Source: a virus. From it: a stretch of DNA of 64,000 nt. Positions 32,975 to 42,076 of this stretch are shown here, one piece after another (the first letter of the stretch is position 1; every line of letters starts with the position of its first letter). The DNA lies in IMG/VR virus record IMGVR_UViG_3300034170_000023, positions 1 to 64,000 of that record; one strand, written 5' to 3'. Under the pieces are notes generated by a model. It worked only from the letters and a program-made list of their open reading frames with translations. It had not been told where the DNA came from and did not search any database. The translations under genes and the position numbers were made by a program.

Positions 32975-33918
32975 ACAAGATCAATCCCCATCTTACTCAA
33001 GGTTTGTTCTACATCCAACCTATCAGTTTCAAATCGTCGCATATGCGCACAATCCGTGTAAAGCTGCATCATCTGTAGCCAACTCCCTTTTACTTCTTCA
33101 CCATTCCAAGCTGTGTACATAAACTCTTCTGGATACCAACCTTGATAAAGCTCCTTCATCTTCTCCCAACATTCTTTATCAGTAGTCAGTTGATCAAAGT
33201 CTTTGAAGGCGGATGCAGCACCATACTTAGCTGATACAAGTTCTGTAGGTTTATAACAGTCAGATGGATCACCTACACAGATTTGATAATAAAGAAACTT
33301 ACGACCGTACCCCTTACCTTCTTTATTGAAACCACCTAACCCTGAGATATACATTGGCTCTTGCATCTTATCCCAGTTGTATAACCAACCCATGCACTGG
33401 TTTGCATCCTTGTCAATCGTTGCCTGTACTATACGTTTTTTGGTAGTAAAACCTTCGTAAGCGTAAGCAGCTAGGACATCATCAGATTCCCGGCCATTAG
33501 CTTTTTCAGCCTTATATTTACCTATCAAGTAGTCTCTCGCTTCGGCTAAATGGAGTGGGCGCTGTGTATCTACACGGTTTGATTTGTACTTAGTTGGTAG
33601 GAGTAGATTATCTCGGAAGTTGCCCTCACCTTGGACAACTACTTTCATTTCATCACAACCACTCTTCTCATGAATGCCTTGCAACATCATCTTCACAGTG
33701 TGTAGGCAGTTCTCTAAAGGTTCCGGTGTTTGTATGTCAGTGATTAAATAATCTTTAATATTCTTGTCAGCATCTTTAAGCCAAGCTTTGAATGCTGTCC
33801 GATTAGCAAACTCTACCTCTCGGTCATTATCAATATTCTTTACTAGGATTGTTCGTGTTTCACTTGCTGCTGATGCTTTGTAGCTGATTAAATCTCCATC
33901 GACTACGACGAGGCTCAT
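32971..33918 (-). CDS. 5'-3' exonuclease, T7 gp6/FEN-like
   Basis: 315 residues. FEN-type acidic motifs: VVVDGDLISYKASA at the N-terminus, YKSNRVDTQRPLHL (~115), GRESDDVLAAYA (~150) and IDKDANQ (~175). In T7-like replication this enzyme removes RNA primers and degrades host DNA. Directly followed by the nuclease at 32384 (4-base overlap). C-terminal ~50 residues are not conserved in my reading. Confidence 0.85.
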   Translation of the reverse strand: MSLVVVDGDLISYKASAASETRTILVKNIDNDREVEFANRTAFKAWLKDADKNIKDYLITDIQTPEPLENCLHTVKMMLQGIHEKSGCDEMKVVVQGEGNFRDNLLLPTKYKSNRVDTQRPLHLAEARDYLIGKYKAEKANGRESDDVLAAYAYEGFTTKKRIVQATIDKDANQCMGWLYNWDKMQEPMYISGLGGFNKEGKGYGRKFLYYQICVGDPSDCYKPTELVSAKYGAASAFKDFDQLTTDKECWEKMKELYQGWYPEEFMYTAWNGEEVKGSWLQMMQLYTDCAHMRRFETDRLDVEQTLSKMGIDLV

Positions 33919-33933
33919 TCCTTACTCCTATAA

Positions 33934-33958
33934 ATAAGGGGCACGAAGCCCCTATTAA
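33934..33958 (-). terminator. Leftward intrinsic terminator
   Basis: On the minus strand GGGGC TTCGT GCCCC (33952-33938), flanked by A/T pairs that extend the stem, followed by TTATTTA. It lies between the 93-residue gene and the exonuclease gene, so the exonuclease group may be expressed at a lower level by read-through. Confidence 0.75.
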
Positions 33959-33971
33959 AACCAATCAAATC

Positions 33972-34253
33972 TTAGTAATTTGTCAACGTCTTATACTTAG
34001 CAATCACCGCAGCGTTATCACCAGTAAACTCTTCAAACAATTGTTTAGCTTCTAGCTTAGCTGCCTGAGAAACGAATTTAATATCATCCTTTGAGATCCC
34101 TTTAGGATTCTCATCCTTGTGAAATTTTGCATCAGCTTTCAAGGAAGCAATATCTTCAGAGAGTGTTAGTTGATCTGTAAAGAGTTTAACCAGACGATCA
34201 AAAAGTTGTTGTTCGTTCAAAGTTACTCGTGTCACTACGTTTGTATCAGTCAT
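33972..34253 (-). CDS. Conserved hypothetical replication-region protein
   Basis: 93 residues, mainly helical and charged: LNEQQLFDRLVKLFTDQLTL, IASLKADAKFHKDENPKG, and AAKLEAKQLFEEF. The pattern is reminiscent of small DNA-binding chaperone-type proteins (GapR-like DUF2312), but I cannot confirm it. Between SSB-linked genes and a terminator. Confidence 0.5.
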   Translation of the reverse strand: MTDTNVVTRVTLNEQQLFDRLVKLFTDQLTLSEDIASLKADAKFHKDENPKGISKDDIKFVSQAAKLEAKQLFEEFTGDNAAVIAKYKTLTNY

Positions 34254-34274
34254 TTGTAAATTCCTTTAGTTAAA

Positions 34275-34760
34275 TTAATATACGGTTGAAAGTGTTTGAA
34301 TAGTATCAGAATAAACCCGTACAGCTTCTAGGTCATTATCCTTAATAGCTACTCGCAAAGCTGCAAAGAGAAGGCTTTCTGTTGAAACAGTTTCTTCCTG
34401 TGTCTGTGCTTGTACAACATAGTCATGAAGACGACTCTTTAGTTCATCACCTGAAATTGTAGGCTCTTTGACAAACTCATCATTCTCATCCAAGTCTACA
34501 TTACTGCCATCAAAGTCTAGTGTAAAGAACAAACTCTTACAAAGTTTATAACCTTCTTCACAGCCACCATTGAAGTCTACATAAGCACTTACTTTATCGT
34601 AATCTTCTGCGTCAATATTGAATGGCTTTGATACTTTGTTAATTTTACTCAGCAAACTATTAACGCTAGGATTGTCATTATATCGAAGATTCCCCATAAC
34701 GCAAGCTAGAATGTATGCTTCGGAATCTGTTAGGGATAGTGTGTGTTTTTTATTGCTCAA
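34275..34760 (-). CDS. Hypothetical protein next to SSB
   Basis: 161 residues from TTG 34760 chosen because AAGGAGAAACAC precedes it; the ATG at 34787 lies in an ill-placed context. Acidic, with CEEGYKLCKSLFFTLDFDG and TQEETVSTESLLFAALR. Downstream of the SSB gene. No family recognised. Confidence 0.5.
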   Translation of the reverse strand: MSNKKHTLSLTDSEAYILACVMGNLRYNDNPSVNSLLSKINKVSKPFNIDAEDYDKVSAYVDFNGGCEEGYKLCKSLFFTLDFDGSNVDLDENDEFVKEPTISGDELKSRLHDYVVQAQTQEETVSTESLLFAALRVAIKDNDLEAVRVYSDTIQTLSTVY

Positions 34761-34808
34761 GTGTTTCTCCTTAAATTGGTGACTCATCCTTGAGTCTTAG
34801 TTGTTAGA

Positions 34809-35453
34809 TCAGAACGGTAAATCAGACAGTTCGTCGTCTTCTAGCTCTACAACTTTCTTAGCAGTCTTCTTCACTGGTTCCTCAACCAAAGCTTTCTGTG
34901 CATCACTCTGCACTCGCTCAGGAATATCTGAGAAGTCATCTGCAAGTGATTCTACATCACCTAGCTCAGAGAAGTCATTAGATGCACCACCTTTCTTCTT
35001 ATACTCAACCAATGAATCAACCCGTACAGCCTTCAAACTAGAGAAGTGACCATACTCATTGTCTCGGATGTCATAACTAACAGTGCCTACAGAGCCGTTT
35101 GCAATGAGGATATCTTTAGTGATGTCCTGAAGCTTACCGTTATCACCTTTGAGGAAAGCACGAGGACGCATTGCATCAGGGATAGGTGTCAGATCCTTGT
35201 ACTGAGCTGGCTTGCGAATAGCTAGAACGTAAAACTCATCATCGTCTGTTGGTGGTTCAATCTTGTAAGCCTTTTCAAAGTCTGAGCGATCAACTTCACG
35301 AGCTTTCTGTTTTGGAAATTCTTTGTTCCAAACTTTAGCTTCAGCTTTAGTGATGATCAAGTTCACTGAGAACTCTTTCTCTGTAGTAGAACCAAACTTG
35401 AAGTCTGGTTGTTGCAGTTTGACGTAAGCGAGAATGCCTGAAATAGTAGCCAT
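34809..35453 (-). CDS. Single-stranded DNA-binding protein, T7 gp2.5-like
   Basis: 214 residues. N-terminal OB-like part (GILAYVKLQQPDFKFGSTTEK, FYVLAIRKPAQYKDL) followed by a long acidic tail ending ELEDDELSDLPF, with the terminal Phe that gp2.5-type and bacterial SSBs use to bind replication partners. Protects template DNA and recruits polymerase and helicase. Fits the gp6-like and gp4-like neighbours. Confidence 0.85.
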   Translation of the reverse strand: MATISGILAYVKLQQPDFKFGSTTEKEFSVNLIITKAEAKVWNKEFPKQKAREVDRSDFEKAYKIEPPTDDDEFYVLAIRKPAQYKDLTPIPDAMRPRAFLKGDNGKLQDITKDILIANGSVGTVSYDIRDNEYGHFSSLKAVRVDSLVEYKKKGGASNDFSELGDVESLADDFSDIPERVQSDAQKALVEEPVKKTAKKVVELEDDELSDLPF

Positions 35454-35535
35454 GTTTAATATTTCCTTAAATTATTTCATCATTATTTACAGCGCTTTTG
35501 CCTAAATGGCGTTATTGCTTTTACACAATTCTTTC

Positions 35536-35754
35536 TTAATGTTTCGTCTCTTTCAAGCCAACCACTTTACCACTCACCCCATCCTCTTGCAAGCTTTCTT
35601 TCAACATTTCTTCAAGACTCGTTAGAGACTCTTTCAACACATTCTGTTTATAATCCCCCCACTTTAGGAAGTCTGCAAAATCACTGAATGTATATTCTGT
35701 TGTGAAGGAAGTGTCACCAACACGTTCAGATTCGCGGATGGTTACTAGAGACAT
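35536..35754 (-). CDS. Hypothetical small acidic protein
   Basis: 72 residues from ATG 35754 (AAGGTGG upstream). Acidic and helical: SDFADFLKWGDYKQNVLKES, LEEMLKESLQEDG. Coupled to the 56-residue gene upstream. Unknown function. Confidence 0.5.
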   Translation of the reverse strand: MSLVTIRESERVGDTSFTTEYTFSDFADFLKWGDYKQNVLKESLTSLEEMLKESLQEDGVSGKVVGLKETKH

Positions 35755-35755
35755 A

Positions 35756-35926
35756 TTAACTAACCACCTTACCAAAGATTGGCATGTATTGCTGCTTCAC
35801 AATGTAAGCTTTCTTATCTGTCACTTTCAAAGCTTTCTTATACTCCCGTGCAAGCTTCAAAGAATTAGCTACAAAAGTAATTGTCCCTTTTGAAGAATGC
35901 ACATCATACTTATAACTTAGTTTCAT
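35756..35926 (-). CDS. Small basic protein
   Basis: 56 residues from ATG 35926 with AGGAGCTTGAC just upstream. Lys-rich and beta-like: KLSYKYDVHSSKGTITFVAN, SLKLAREYKKALKVTDKKAY. Possibly nucleic-acid binding by charge, but no family recognised. Confidence 0.6.
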   Translation of the reverse strand: MKLSYKYDVHSSKGTITFVANSLKLAREYKKALKVTDKKAYIVKQQYMPIFGKVVS

Positions 35927-35939
35927 GTCAAGCTCCTAA

Positions 35940-36107
35940 TTATCGAATAACTTTCTGTTTGTTGAGTGTCCAGACATTCTGGATAATCTGAGACTTTACA
36001 CCAACCTCGGTAAGCATTCGCTTGAAGTTGCGTGCCTCTTCACGAGTAGTAAAGCCACCAGTTGACCCATCTACATCTAGTACGACGTATTCAGTCTTAG
36101 TAGTCAC
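35940..36107 (-). CDS. Small basic protein
   Basis: 55 residues, GTG start at 36107 after AAGGAGAGTTATAA. Reads VTTKTEYVVLDVDGSTGGFT, then REEARNFKRMLTEVGVKSQI. A small alpha/beta fold with the pattern of a phage 'insert-in-frame' regulator, but no family recognised. Confidence 0.6.
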   Translation of the reverse strand: MTTKTEYVVLDVDGSTGGFTTREEARNFKRMLTEVGVKSQIIQNVWTLNKQKVIR

Positions 36108-36129
36108 TTATAACTCTCCTTAGTCCCTA

Positions 36130-36303
36130 TCAGCGAACTTGTTTGATAGTAGTTGGAACGAATAGTGTCTGATAAATCTTAGCTGTCACAAACCCTTGTT
36201 CCTTAACCTCTGCCAAAGCTGCTCGTGCAGAAGAACGTGTTGAAAGGTCATCTGCAAAGATGTTGGAAGCGTCTTGAATGCTGTAGGAATATTTAGTTTT
36301 CAT
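36130..36303 (-). CDS. Small protein
   Basis: 57 residues from ATG 36303 (GGGGGGTAAG upstream). KYSYSIQDASNIFADDLSTR and ALAEVKEQGFVTAKIYQT. Similar size and feel to its two downstream neighbours (a short beta-alpha-beta protein). Function unknown. Confidence 0.5.
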   Translation of the reverse strand: MKTKYSYSIQDASNIFADDLSTRSSARAALAEVKEQGFVTAKIYQTLFVPTTIKQVR

Positions 36304-36304
36304 G

Positions 36305-36535
36305 TTACTTACCCCCCGATTTAATTTGAATTGTAAAGTTGCTTTCAAACACTTTCAAGTCTTCATTATCTTGTGCAATGCCCTCAAGTCCATAGTAAAC
36401 ATTATCTACAAATTTACGAACAGGACCACCTCCACCAATATTACCAAAGAGTTCATATACCCAATTAACTTCCTCTTGAGTTTCCAGAACAATACTCACT
36501 GGTTTGAAAGCTTCTGGTGCTTTAATGATTTTCAA
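36305..36535 (-). CDS. Hypothetical protein
   Basis: 76 residues; a Gly-rich loop (NIGGGGPVRK) inside VNWVYELFG ... VDNVYYGLEGI, then EDLKVFESNFTIQIK. One base from the next start. No family recognised. Confidence 0.5.
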   Translation of the reverse strand: MKIIKAPEAFKPVSIVLETQEEVNWVYELFGNIGGGGPVRKFVDNVYYGLEGIAQDNEDLKVFESNFTIQIKSGGK

Positions 36536-36546
36536 TGTGTTTCCCC

Positions 36547-36876
36547 TTATTTAGTTTCGTAGACAGTGACCACTTTACTCTTTGCAAACACTTCTGTCAA
36601 CTCAATTTCATCACTATCATTCTCATAAGCTCGCTCATCTTGGCATTCTGTCGCACCTACAGAGTAGGTTGAGCTATAGAACTTATTAGAGGTGAGGTCT
36701 TGATAAATCACTTCGTGAATATTGCTCCAACGAGATGTGTCGATAAGCTCTGATTGGATGAGCTTAAATATTAGTGCTGGTTCACCATCAAACCAGTCTT
36801 CTTGCCAGTCAGATGTGTCTTCACCTACGGATAGTTCACCAGCTAGTAGTTGTGCAGTGGTCTTTGCAATCTTCAT
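36547..36876 (-). CDS. Hypothetical acidic protein
   Basis: 109 residues, ATG preceded by AAGGAGAAGAAACA. Acidic with Trp: DTSDWQEDWFDGEPALIFKL. Just downstream of the HNH insertion next to the polymerase gene; a ~100-base spacer separates them. Unknown function. Confidence 0.5.
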   Translation of the reverse strand: MKIAKTTAQLLAGELSVGEDTSDWQEDWFDGEPALIFKLIQSELIDTSRWSNIHEVIYQDLTSNKFYSSTYSVGATECQDERAYENDSDEIELTEVFAKSKVVTVYETK

Positions 36877-36975
36877 TGTTTCTTCTCCTTATTTACTTTA
36901 GGGATTTCTATTCTAGACTTCTATTCCAGAAAACATATTCTACGTGTTATTGGTGAGGATGTACAGCGTTATTTT

Positions 36976-37521
36976 CTAGTTTGTGTGGGGTTGAGAAAGC
37001 ATTTCTTTTTGCACAAACTCAAACAGTTCCCAGTTACTCCTGCCGTTGAACACGCTAGAAATCGTAGTACGCGGAAAGTCTAGCATGATTGCAATCTCAT
37101 TAACACCTTTTCCTTGATGAGAAAGCAAAGCAATTTGACAAATGATTGACTCAGTTACCTTACGGTTTCGTTTGGGGCGATTTACATTGATTTTACCATC
37201 ACGAATACCATCAGCAGTATTTTGTTTAGGTGTTGTCCAATATAAATTGCTGACACTATTATTAGAGCGAGTGTGGTCCTTATGTCCAACCTGAGGTAGC
37301 TTATCAGGATTCTCAATAAATGCAATAGCTACTAAGCGATGAACATATCGAATACGAACTGCACTTCTAGGACCTTGAAGCCCCACATTCATATAACCAG
37401 CACCGTTATCATGCCAAGCCATATACTTTTGGTTCTTCAAGTCTATTACGCGACCTAAGCTGCTGACTGCATACCTCTCTTGAATATCATCAATCAGTAA
37501 TGGTTTCCATACTTCTTTCAC
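36976..37521 (-). CDS. HNH homing endonuclease (NUMOD4 type)
   Basis: 181 residues. N-terminal NUMOD4 (VWKPLLIDDIQERYAVSSLGR), HNH middle (YVHRLVAIAFIENPDKLP, GHKDHTRSNNSVSNLYW) and a C-terminal helix-turn-helix region (GVNEIAIMLDFPRTTISSVF), so architecture matches the intron HNH near 540. It overlaps the last 32 bases of the polymerase gene and sits right after it, as homing genes do next to polymerase targets. Confidence 0.88.
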   Translation of the reverse strand: MKEVWKPLLIDDIQERYAVSSLGRVIDLKNQKYMAWHDNGAGYMNVGLQGPRSAVRIRYVHRLVAIAFIENPDKLPQVGHKDHTRSNNSVSNLYWTTPKQNTADGIRDGKINVNRPKRNRKVTESIICQIALLSHQGKGVNEIAIMLDFPRTTISSVFNGRSNWELFEFVQKEMLSQPHTN

Positions 37522-39706
37522 AATTTTTACCTTGTTTATCAGTTACATCCTCCGACACGGCTTCAATAAGTTTAGCTGCCTGATCAATGTAATACTTATA
37601 GTCAACTCCCCAAGAGAAGTCATTAATGTTATTGCATGTTCTCACATTCCAATCTGTATCAACACCTAACCGTCGATACTCACCACCTTCTACCATTGGC
37701 GGCATAATCTTGATTAGTTTCCCACCCTCCTTTGCTGGATAATAACGGCAAATATTCTGCTGAGGGATATCTTCACCATCCTCAACAATCACCAAGCTAC
37801 TACTGCGAGGCACTTTAGTCCTCAACATAAAATCATACTTGTTCTCATGCAGTCGAATAAATTCCTCAAAGTCAACACCATCAAGTAGCTGAGCTTTCAC
37901 AGCCATCGGTATTACCATAGCCGAGTGGTTTTTATGCCATCCCAGTTTATCAAAGTCCATAAATTCATAGGCTCCTTTAAGCTTCACCTTACCGGACTCA
38001 GTTACCGAAATATAATTATTTACGTCTCGGATGAACATCTTAGAATAAGAGTCACCTTCCATTTGAAGCTTAGTAAGATCCTCCCACCATTTTACCCATT
38101 TATCAGCCTCTTCAAACTTGTCAACATCAATAATGTATTCAAACCCATCAGTATTACACATGATAATCCGGGCATCACAATGGTCAATTAGTTTTTCCAT
38201 CAGCATACACAGTGATAGCTGACCACCAATAGTGATCGCCATTGTGTATGCTGGATCAAGTAATGGGCTGAACTCATTATTCGAGTCTCCGTATACACCG
38301 TTCAATGCCAGCTTTAACGCAGCATTAGATGCTGACCCTTTTGGGGTTGCCTTTCGTTGCTCATATAGGTCAGAGTACACCTTACAGAATGTCTTACCCA
38401 AATGTTGCGGGTAAATCTGGTTAGCAATGGCCATATTTGGGTAGTAGCTAGCAACGTCAAGCGTCCTAACCTTACGAGTCTCAGTGCTGTGGATATTACC
38501 TTGGGTCGCCCCGTGAATACCACCCACGCCATAATCGTAACGAAATCCGTTAATAACTACATTCAATGTTTCCGCAACACTCCAGCACCAATAATAACTC
38601 TTCGCTCCTTTCGGTGATTTAAGTTCTTTCTCTTCAATCCAACCTAATGGTTGTTCTTTCTTAAGATCAATTATATGGAGTTGTTGAGGGTAGAAAGTTT
38701 TACTTCTAGTCCCTTTATAATCATCAAATCCATACTTTGTACAATCATTCAGATTTCCAAGTTTCTTTTTCTTCACAACCATTTCAGCATACTTAGCAAC
38801 ATCACCAAGTTGGTGTTCCATCAAATCACTAAATACGCCTTTTGTCTCAGTAATGATCTGACCTTGGAACCACTTATGAATAGCTTTGAACTCTGGTCTA
38901 TCGAATGTGATATATGGGAATAGACAATCCTTGATAATGATCTTAGCTCGCTTTGTCTGTCTCACCTCACGCCCATACTCAGTTTTCAAGTAGCAGCTTC
39001 CGGGGGCTTCCTTTTCCAGTGTGCGGATAAACAACTCTTTACCAATCTTTGTATCATTGAAATTTGTACAATCAAAGCCAAACTGTGTTGTCAGCTCTGC
39101 TCGGAGTTTCAGGTTCTCATAGGAATACCAATAAAACTTTAGTGTCTCACTGACATCGTGCTTGTTATATTTGATAAGTACATCTTTTTCTGCATCAGTC
39201 AATACTGTACCCACAGGGTATGGAAGGTCTTCAATATTAGTAGACCTCATGTTGTATTCAAGCATCTTTAGGGATGTTGAGCGTGCCCTGTTATCAAAGT
39301 GATGAATCTTAAACAGATCGACTTGTGGAATTACAACATCTTTTTCTTTGATTGCGCTACCAAACTTTTCGTCCTTATTAGAGTTGATAATTTTCATTGC
39401 AACATCGTAAAGCTCTTTAGCTGTCACTTTGAGTTTCTTATCTGTCCCATGAATCTTTCGGGCTTTCTGCAAAATGTGATGAACCACAGGGTAGTCGAAG
39501 TTATTGTTGTTGAAGCCGACAAACCTATGACCTGCACTCTTGACTTTACGAAAGAACTCAAGAAGCTCACCTACTTCATTTTTACGGTCACTAATTTCAA
39601 AGGCTCGCATACCTTTACCATTCGCATATACAGCAGCAAATGTAAAGGTGTTTGGGAAAGTTTCAATATCAAACACCCAGTCACCATTAAAGAATTTCTT
39701 TTCCAC
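37490..39706 (-). CDS. DNA polymerase, family B-like, with 3'-5' exonuclease
   Basis: 738 residues, GTG start. Exonuclease motifs: FDIET (Asp13/Glu15), NNNNFD (Asp71) and YNKHD (Asp184). Polymerase motif A DVASYYPNM (Asp417), motif B KLALNGVYG (Lys465), motif C CNTDG (Asp520), a variant of the usual YGDTDS. This is a family-B pattern. It is shorter than cellular family B enzymes and has no obvious terminal-protein regions. Works with the gp4-like helicase, the SSB and the exonuclease. The unusual motif C is discussed separately. Confidence 0.85.
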   Translation of the reverse strand: MEKKFFNGDWVFDIETFPNTFTFAAVYANGKGMRAFEISDRKNEVGELLEFFRKVKSAGHRFVGFNNNNFDYPVVHHILQKARKIHGTDKKLKVTAKELYDVAMKIINSNKDEKFGSAIKEKDVVIPQVDLFKIHHFDNRARSTSLKMLEYNMRSTNIEDLPYPVGTVLTDAEKDVLIKYNKHDVSETLKFYWYSYENLKLRAELTTQFGFDCTNFNDTKIGKELFIRTLEKEAPGSCYLKTEYGREVRQTKRAKIIIKDCLFPYITFDRPEFKAIHKWFQGQIITETKGVFSDLMEHQLGDVAKYAEMVVKKKKLGNLNDCTKYGFDDYKGTRSKTFYPQQLHIIDLKKEQPLGWIEEKELKSPKGAKSYYWCWSVAETLNVVINGFRYDYGVGGIHGATQGNIHSTETRKVRTLDVASYYPNMAIANQIYPQHLGKTFCKVYSDLYEQRKATPKGSASNAALKLALNGVYGDSNNEFSPLLDPAYTMAITIGGQLSLCMLMEKLIDHCDARIIMCNTDGFEYIIDVDKFEEADKWVKWWEDLTKLQMEGDSYSKMFIRDVNNYISVTESGKVKLKGAYEFMDFDKLGWHKNHSAMVIPMAVKAQLLDGVDFEEFIRLHENKYDFMLRTKVPRSSSLVIVEDGEDIPQQNICRYYPAKEGGKLIKIMPPMVEGGEYRRLGVDTDWNVRTCNNINDFSWGVDYKYYIDQAAKLIEAVSEDVTDKQGKNCERSMETITD

Positions 39707-39751
39707 CGCTAAATCTCCTAATCTGAACGGAGGATTCTAGCCCTCCTTATT

Positions 39752-41500
39752 TCAAAAGTCAACAATATGTGCAGGTACTTCTAGATTTTCTACTGATGGT
39801 GGTTCCAATAGTTCTTCAATATATGGGTCAGAGGTTGCAAACATATGTGTTGTAGCACCATCATAACGTAACCATCCTGCATCTCCGGTGTTCCCAGTAC
39901 GACGACACTTAACTAATTGGAGCTTGGTAGCTGACTTTTTGATTGGGTCAGGATTCATCTTATCGCGGCTGATTAGAATTGTATTGAATGCAATTTGATT
40001 TAAAGAACTGGAACCCATTAATTGGTATTCGGTGACAGCGTGCGGATTCTCTTCAGAAGGCTTCCTCATGTGACTAATCGCCACCACACAAGTATCTGTT
40101 TCCTTTGCAAACTTCAATAGTGTATCCATGAACTCAATGATCGCACCATTATCGCTACTATTCACACCTGCCTGAACTGGGTCGATAACAATTACATCAC
40201 AGTTTTCAGCCTTCGCTAAGTAATTGAGCTTATCAAAAATCTCAGTGGTTGAAATGCTACCTTGGTGGTCAACATACACAAACTGATCTTTCTTTGCAAG
40301 GTTCTCAAAGAATCGATTCTTCAGCGCTTCAATATCCACATTCTCACGATTCACTGTACGCAAGTTCATACCGGCATCGAGTGAGAGCAGATCACGCACC
40401 ACTTCACGTTTAGTGCCTTCTAGATACATTGCACCCACTTTAAAGGTGGTGTTCTCAATGAGTGAATACACAATATTATTTACGATTGAACTTTTACCAA
40501 TAGAGGTCAAAGCACCGATAATTGTAATCTCACCCTTTTCCATTCCCCCATTCATCATTTCATTAAGGTGTGCCCAAGAAGATGGAAATGGAATCTTTAC
40601 GTTATTGTCTTCACTTTCAAAGTCATCCCACATTTGACTAAGGTGAAGGACATCTACACGACTGAATGGTGTGGCTTTCCAGAACAACTGTTTAAGCTCT
40701 GCTGTCCGACCAGTTTTAACCATATCGGAGGCATCTTTAACACCTGCTGGGAGCTTGGCAATAAAAGCTTTACCCGGAGTGAGTAGACGGGCAGCCTCTT
40801 CTACATATTTTTGTGCTGATTCGTCTTGATCAAACGATAGGATTACTTTAGAGAAGCTATTAATGTATTCAAAGTTAGCCTTGAACTGTTTAATGATACT
40901 ACCATCACCACAAGTGACACTAACGCATGGTGTCCAGTATTCCACACCATCTTTCTTTGAGTAAAGTGCTTGAGCAAACGCTAAAGCATCTTCTTCCCCG
41001 GTCGTTATGACCAAGTATTTCTGACCAGCTTCAAAGACAGATTGACCAAATAATTCATTAGTTGCTTTTGTGTTACCAATCCCAACGAAGTCTTTAGGGT
41101 TCAAACGTTTCTTAAAGCCTACAATTTTACCATCTGATGTTGATGGGTAGTAACGTGCTTTCACATCATAGTCATTCTCAATCTCTGTGTGAATACCATA
41201 CTTGGTTGATACAGGTTGACCAATACCACGCTCACGCCACCCACGGAATGGGATTGCTTCAATATTTGAAAAATCAACTACTTCTGACACTTTGTTTTTC
41301 CCTTCTTTAATTTTAATACCAACTTCTTCAAGTTGATCGTGGTTGAAATAATTAGTGCAGACAAAGCAGAAAGCATCGTGTACTGGCTTCCCATCAATCT
41401 CTTTTACATATACTGCCATACCATCTGAAGAAGAACAATCATCTCCGATACAAGCGGCATGATATAGAAGCTCCCCTTCCGGTTTTTCGTATTTACTCAA
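39752..41500 (-). CDS. DNA primase-helicase (T7 gp4-like)
   Basis: 582 residues, TTG start at 41500 after TTTAGGAGAGCG. N-terminal zinc ribbon (Cys17, Cys22, Cys45, Cys48) then TOPRIM primase (ITTGEEDALA near 166-174 and SFDQDES near 222-228), then the DnaB-type helicase domain with Walker A ALTSIGKSS (about 330-338) and Walker B DVIVIDPVQA (about 435). Makes primers and unwinds DNA at the fork; interacts with polymerase by its C-terminus. Confidence 0.88.
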   Translation of the reverse strand: MSKYEKPEGELLYHAACIGDDCSSSDGMAVYVKEIDGKPVHDAFCFVCTNYFNHDQLEEVGIKIKEGKNKVSEVVDFSNIEAIPFRGWRERGIGQPVSTKYGIHTEIENDYDVKARYYPSTSDGKIVGFKKRLNPKDFVGIGNTKATNELFGQSVFEAGQKYLVITTGEEDALAFAQALYSKKDGVEYWTPCVSVTCGDGSIIKQFKANFEYINSFSKVILSFDQDESAQKYVEEAARLLTPGKAFIAKLPAGVKDASDMVKTGRTAELKQLFWKATPFSRVDVLHLSQMWDDFESEDNNVKIPFPSSWAHLNEMMNGGMEKGEITIIGALTSIGKSSIVNNIVYSLIENTTFKVGAMYLEGTKREVVRDLLSLDAGMNLRTVNRENVDIEALKNRFFENLAKKDQFVYVDHQGSISTTEIFDKLNYLAKAENCDVIVIDPVQAGVNSSDNGAIIEFMDTLLKFAKETDTCVVAISHMRKPSEENPHAVTEYQLMGSSSLNQIAFNTILISRDKMNPDPIKKSATKLQLVKCRRTGNTGDAGWLRYDGATTHMFATSDPYIEELLEPPSVENLEVPAHIVDF

Positions 41501-41713
41501 AACGCTCTCCTAAATTATTCCCAACTATCTAACCAATCTTCCTAACCAACCCACTCTACCACACGCCCTATCACATTAGAATAGCCTAATCATAGCGTCT
41601 TTTAAGCCCTCTCGGGAGCGTTAGCGACCAACCCCTCACAAGGACACTCCCAAGTCCTCTAAACGCCTAGAAGGGTGCTAAAACGTGCATGTTGAGGGGT
41701 TATTGTTTGACGC
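41501..41713 (-). promoter_or_regulatory. Intergenic region upstream of the primase-helicase
   Basis: About 210 bases without a gene. Holds an inverted repeat AACCCCTCA...TGAGGGGTT with arms 50-60 bases apart, a stem CTCTCGGGAG, and the 17-mer AAACGCCTAGAAGGGTG (41661-41677) that recurs once at 47084-47100 inside a promoter. On the minus strand a weak TTAAAA-16-TATTCT promoter (positions about 41560-41590) could drive the primase gene. Roles are inferred. Confidence 0.45.
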
Positions 41714-42076
41714 TTACCAAGAAGCTGATACAACTTCTTCATCGCCATACTTTAGAGTACAGAATGCTCCATAGCTCCAACCTGAGCCAGACCCTGCTGA
41801 TAGATCATACCCTAGAATCAGACCTTTCTCACCTCCAAGATCAAAGATGAAGTTAGCAACAACTCGTTCACCATCGCCACCGTCGTCATTGTAATCAATC
41901 TTAACGATATCAAACAAGACTGCGTTATCAGCGTCTTCCAAGTCTTTTACTGCATCAATAACCTCTACGTCAGCACAACCACAGCAATCACCATCGTCCT
42001 GTTCAATAGAAAGCGCCTGAACGATTTCTTTGTAAGTCTTACCGACCAAGTGTTGCATTATCTTTTCAGTTTTCAT
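41714..42076 (-). CDS. Hypothetical acidic protein
   Basis: 120 residues, ATG 42076 overlapping the upstream stop. Strongly acidic with GDCCGCADVEV (a CCxC cluster), and a beta-rich C-half (NFIFDLGGEKGLILGYDLSAG). Common as a companion of the next gene upstream in early phage regions. Function unknown; Cys cluster may bind metal. Confidence 0.5.
   Translation of the reverse strand: MKTEKIMQHLVGKTYKEIVQALSIEQDDGDCCGCADVEVIDAVKDLEDADNAVLFDIVKIDYNDDGGDGERVVANFIFDLGGEKGLILGYDLSAGSGSGWSYGAFCTLKYGDEEVVSASW

Noticed and set aside
39752-41500. Missing first Gly in the helicase Walker A as an anomaly
   Set aside because: DnaB-type helicases commonly have A-x4-GK[ST] there (ALTSIGKSS), so nothing is unusual.
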